Assembly: GCA_021158865.1 (NCBI GenBank)
Contig: JAGGSX010000016.1
Location: forward strand, 1 to 6,001
DNA: 6,001 nucleotides
Reading direction: 5' to 3'
Origin: Thermoplasmata archaeon
GTDB lineage: Archaea > Thermoplasmatota > E2 > UBA202 > JdFR-43
Under the pieces are notes generated by a model that had not been told where the DNA came from, made no database searches, and saw only the letters and a list, made by a program, of their open reading frames with translations. This document shows positions 5,704-6,001 of this stretch, one piece after another (position 1 is the stretch's first letter; each line of letters starts with the position of its first letter). A program made the position numbers and the translations under genes.

Positions 5704-5726
5704 TTTAGAATATATTTTTTTCTAAA
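5704..5726. terminator. inverted repeat between convergent genes, likely shared terminator
   Basis: TTTAGAA (5704-5710) and TTCTAAA (5720-5726) form a perfect 7-bp inverted repeat with a 9-nt loop containing most of a T7 run. It starts 10 bp after the radical SAM stop codon and 35 bp beyond the 3' end of the minus-strand frame. On the plus strand the T run itself would serve as an archaeal terminator. On the minus strand, T-rich stretches lie just before the repeat. Confidence 0.45.
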
Positions 5727-5760
5727 AATGAAAATTAATTAAGCAGGATTTTTATATTCT

Positions 5761-6001
5761 TTATTTTCCCTCAAGTTCCATCATTTCCAAGAATAATTTA
5801 TCTATTCCTTGATTTTTAGAAACTACAATAAAATTTTCCAGAGGAATACCAAAGTAATCTCCAAATTTTTTATTTTTTCCTATTTCTCTAACTTTTAAAA
5901 CAGGTATCCAATACCATATATTAAAATGATTTTTAGTATTTGAAAATACATACCATATATTCAATCTATATTTTTCCTGCATTCTACAATACTTATATGT
6001 T
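5761..6001 (-). CDS. unidentified protein, C-terminal part (minus strand, runs off the right edge)
   Basis: A minus-strand frame stays open from the window edge to a TAA at 5763-5761, about 80 codons. An ATG at 5982 could start a 73-residue form, but six codons before it are also open and no Shine-Dalgarno site precedes it; a TATA-like ATATAAG on that strand lies too close (about 13 bp) to serve it. The gene therefore probably continues to the right. The visible protein is rich in aromatic residues and lysine, with a NIWY motif occurring twice 13 residues apart, the second extended to NIWYWIPVLKV, and a C-terminal region GIPLENFIVVSKNQGID followed by an acidic helix. There are no cysteines or membrane segments after the ATG. 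I do not recognise the family. It occupies otherwise empty sequence and reads like protein, so a real gene is more likely than not. Confidence 0.5.
   Translation of the reverse strand, partial: TYKYCRMQEKYRLNIWYVFSNTKNHFNIWYWIPVLKVREIGKNKKFGDYFGIPLENFIVVSKNQGIDKLFLEMMELEGK
5911..5961. repeat. pair of 12-bp direct repeats, ATACCATATATT
   Basis: ATACCATATATT occurs at 5911-5922 and again at 5950-5961, 39 bp apart, i.e. exactly 13 codons. On the minus strand each copy reads AATATATGGTAT, coding for N-I-W-Y in the frame at 5761-6001. The repeat may be a short internal duplication in that gene or a chance recurrence in AT-rich DNA. Confidence 0.55.

Noticed and set aside
1..6001. CRISPR array, insertion sequence, prophage or defence cassette
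   Set aside because: No spaced repeat series, transposase, terminal repeats, nuclease or toxin-antitoxin pair was seen; the window is mainly housekeeping genes.

Overview
This is a strongly A+T-rich stretch of an archaeal chromosome. Four things point to archaea: a complete ABCE1/Rli1 ribosome-recycling ATPase (a family confined to archaea and eukaryotes), a compact tRNA-Val gene with no encoded CCA, BRE/TATA-like boxes about 25 bp before predicted transcript starts, and PRC-barrel and radical-SAM/HhH proteins of archaeal type. The tRNA is only about 60% G+C and keeps A-U and G-U pairs in its stems, which argues against an extreme hyperthermophile. A euryarchaeon in the broad sense seems most likely, but I cannot place it more finely.

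Layout. Bases 1-471 are the 3' part of a HAD-family hydrolase gene whose start lies before the window. A 190-bp gap follows; it holds a small hairpin with a pyrimidine-rich tract (probable terminator) and the promoter of tRNA-Val(UAC) at 662-734. A second promoter-like element precedes a tight three-gene operon at 795-4015: a small PRC-barrel protein, an ADP-forming acyl-CoA synthetase alpha-type protein, and ABCE1. The first two genes abut (TAA directly followed by ATG) and the second pair overlaps by ATGA. A pyrimidine-rich tract and a clear BRE/TATA element then separate the operon from a radical SAM enzyme of unknown substrate (4071-5693), which has a TRAM-like segment and a C-terminal helix-hairpin-helix. 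A 7-bp inverted repeat separates this gene from an unidentified minus-strand reading frame (5761 to the right edge) that converges on it.

How the genes may work together. ABCE1 splits ribosomes after termination. The PRC-barrel family has been linked in other archaea to FtsZ-based cell division. The acyl-CoA synthetase alpha-type protein keeps the phosphohistidine and a likely catalytic glutamate but has no beta (ATP-grasp) subunit in the window. The operon therefore looks like growth and housekeeping genes and not a defence or mobile cassette; I see no insertion sequence, CRISPR array or prophage gene. The points most worth following are possible recycling-dependent self-regulation of ABCE1 through the ATGA overlap, the orphan synthetase subunit, unusual cysteine spacing in the radical SAM enzyme, and two short GC-rich codon patches in otherwise AT-rich genes.
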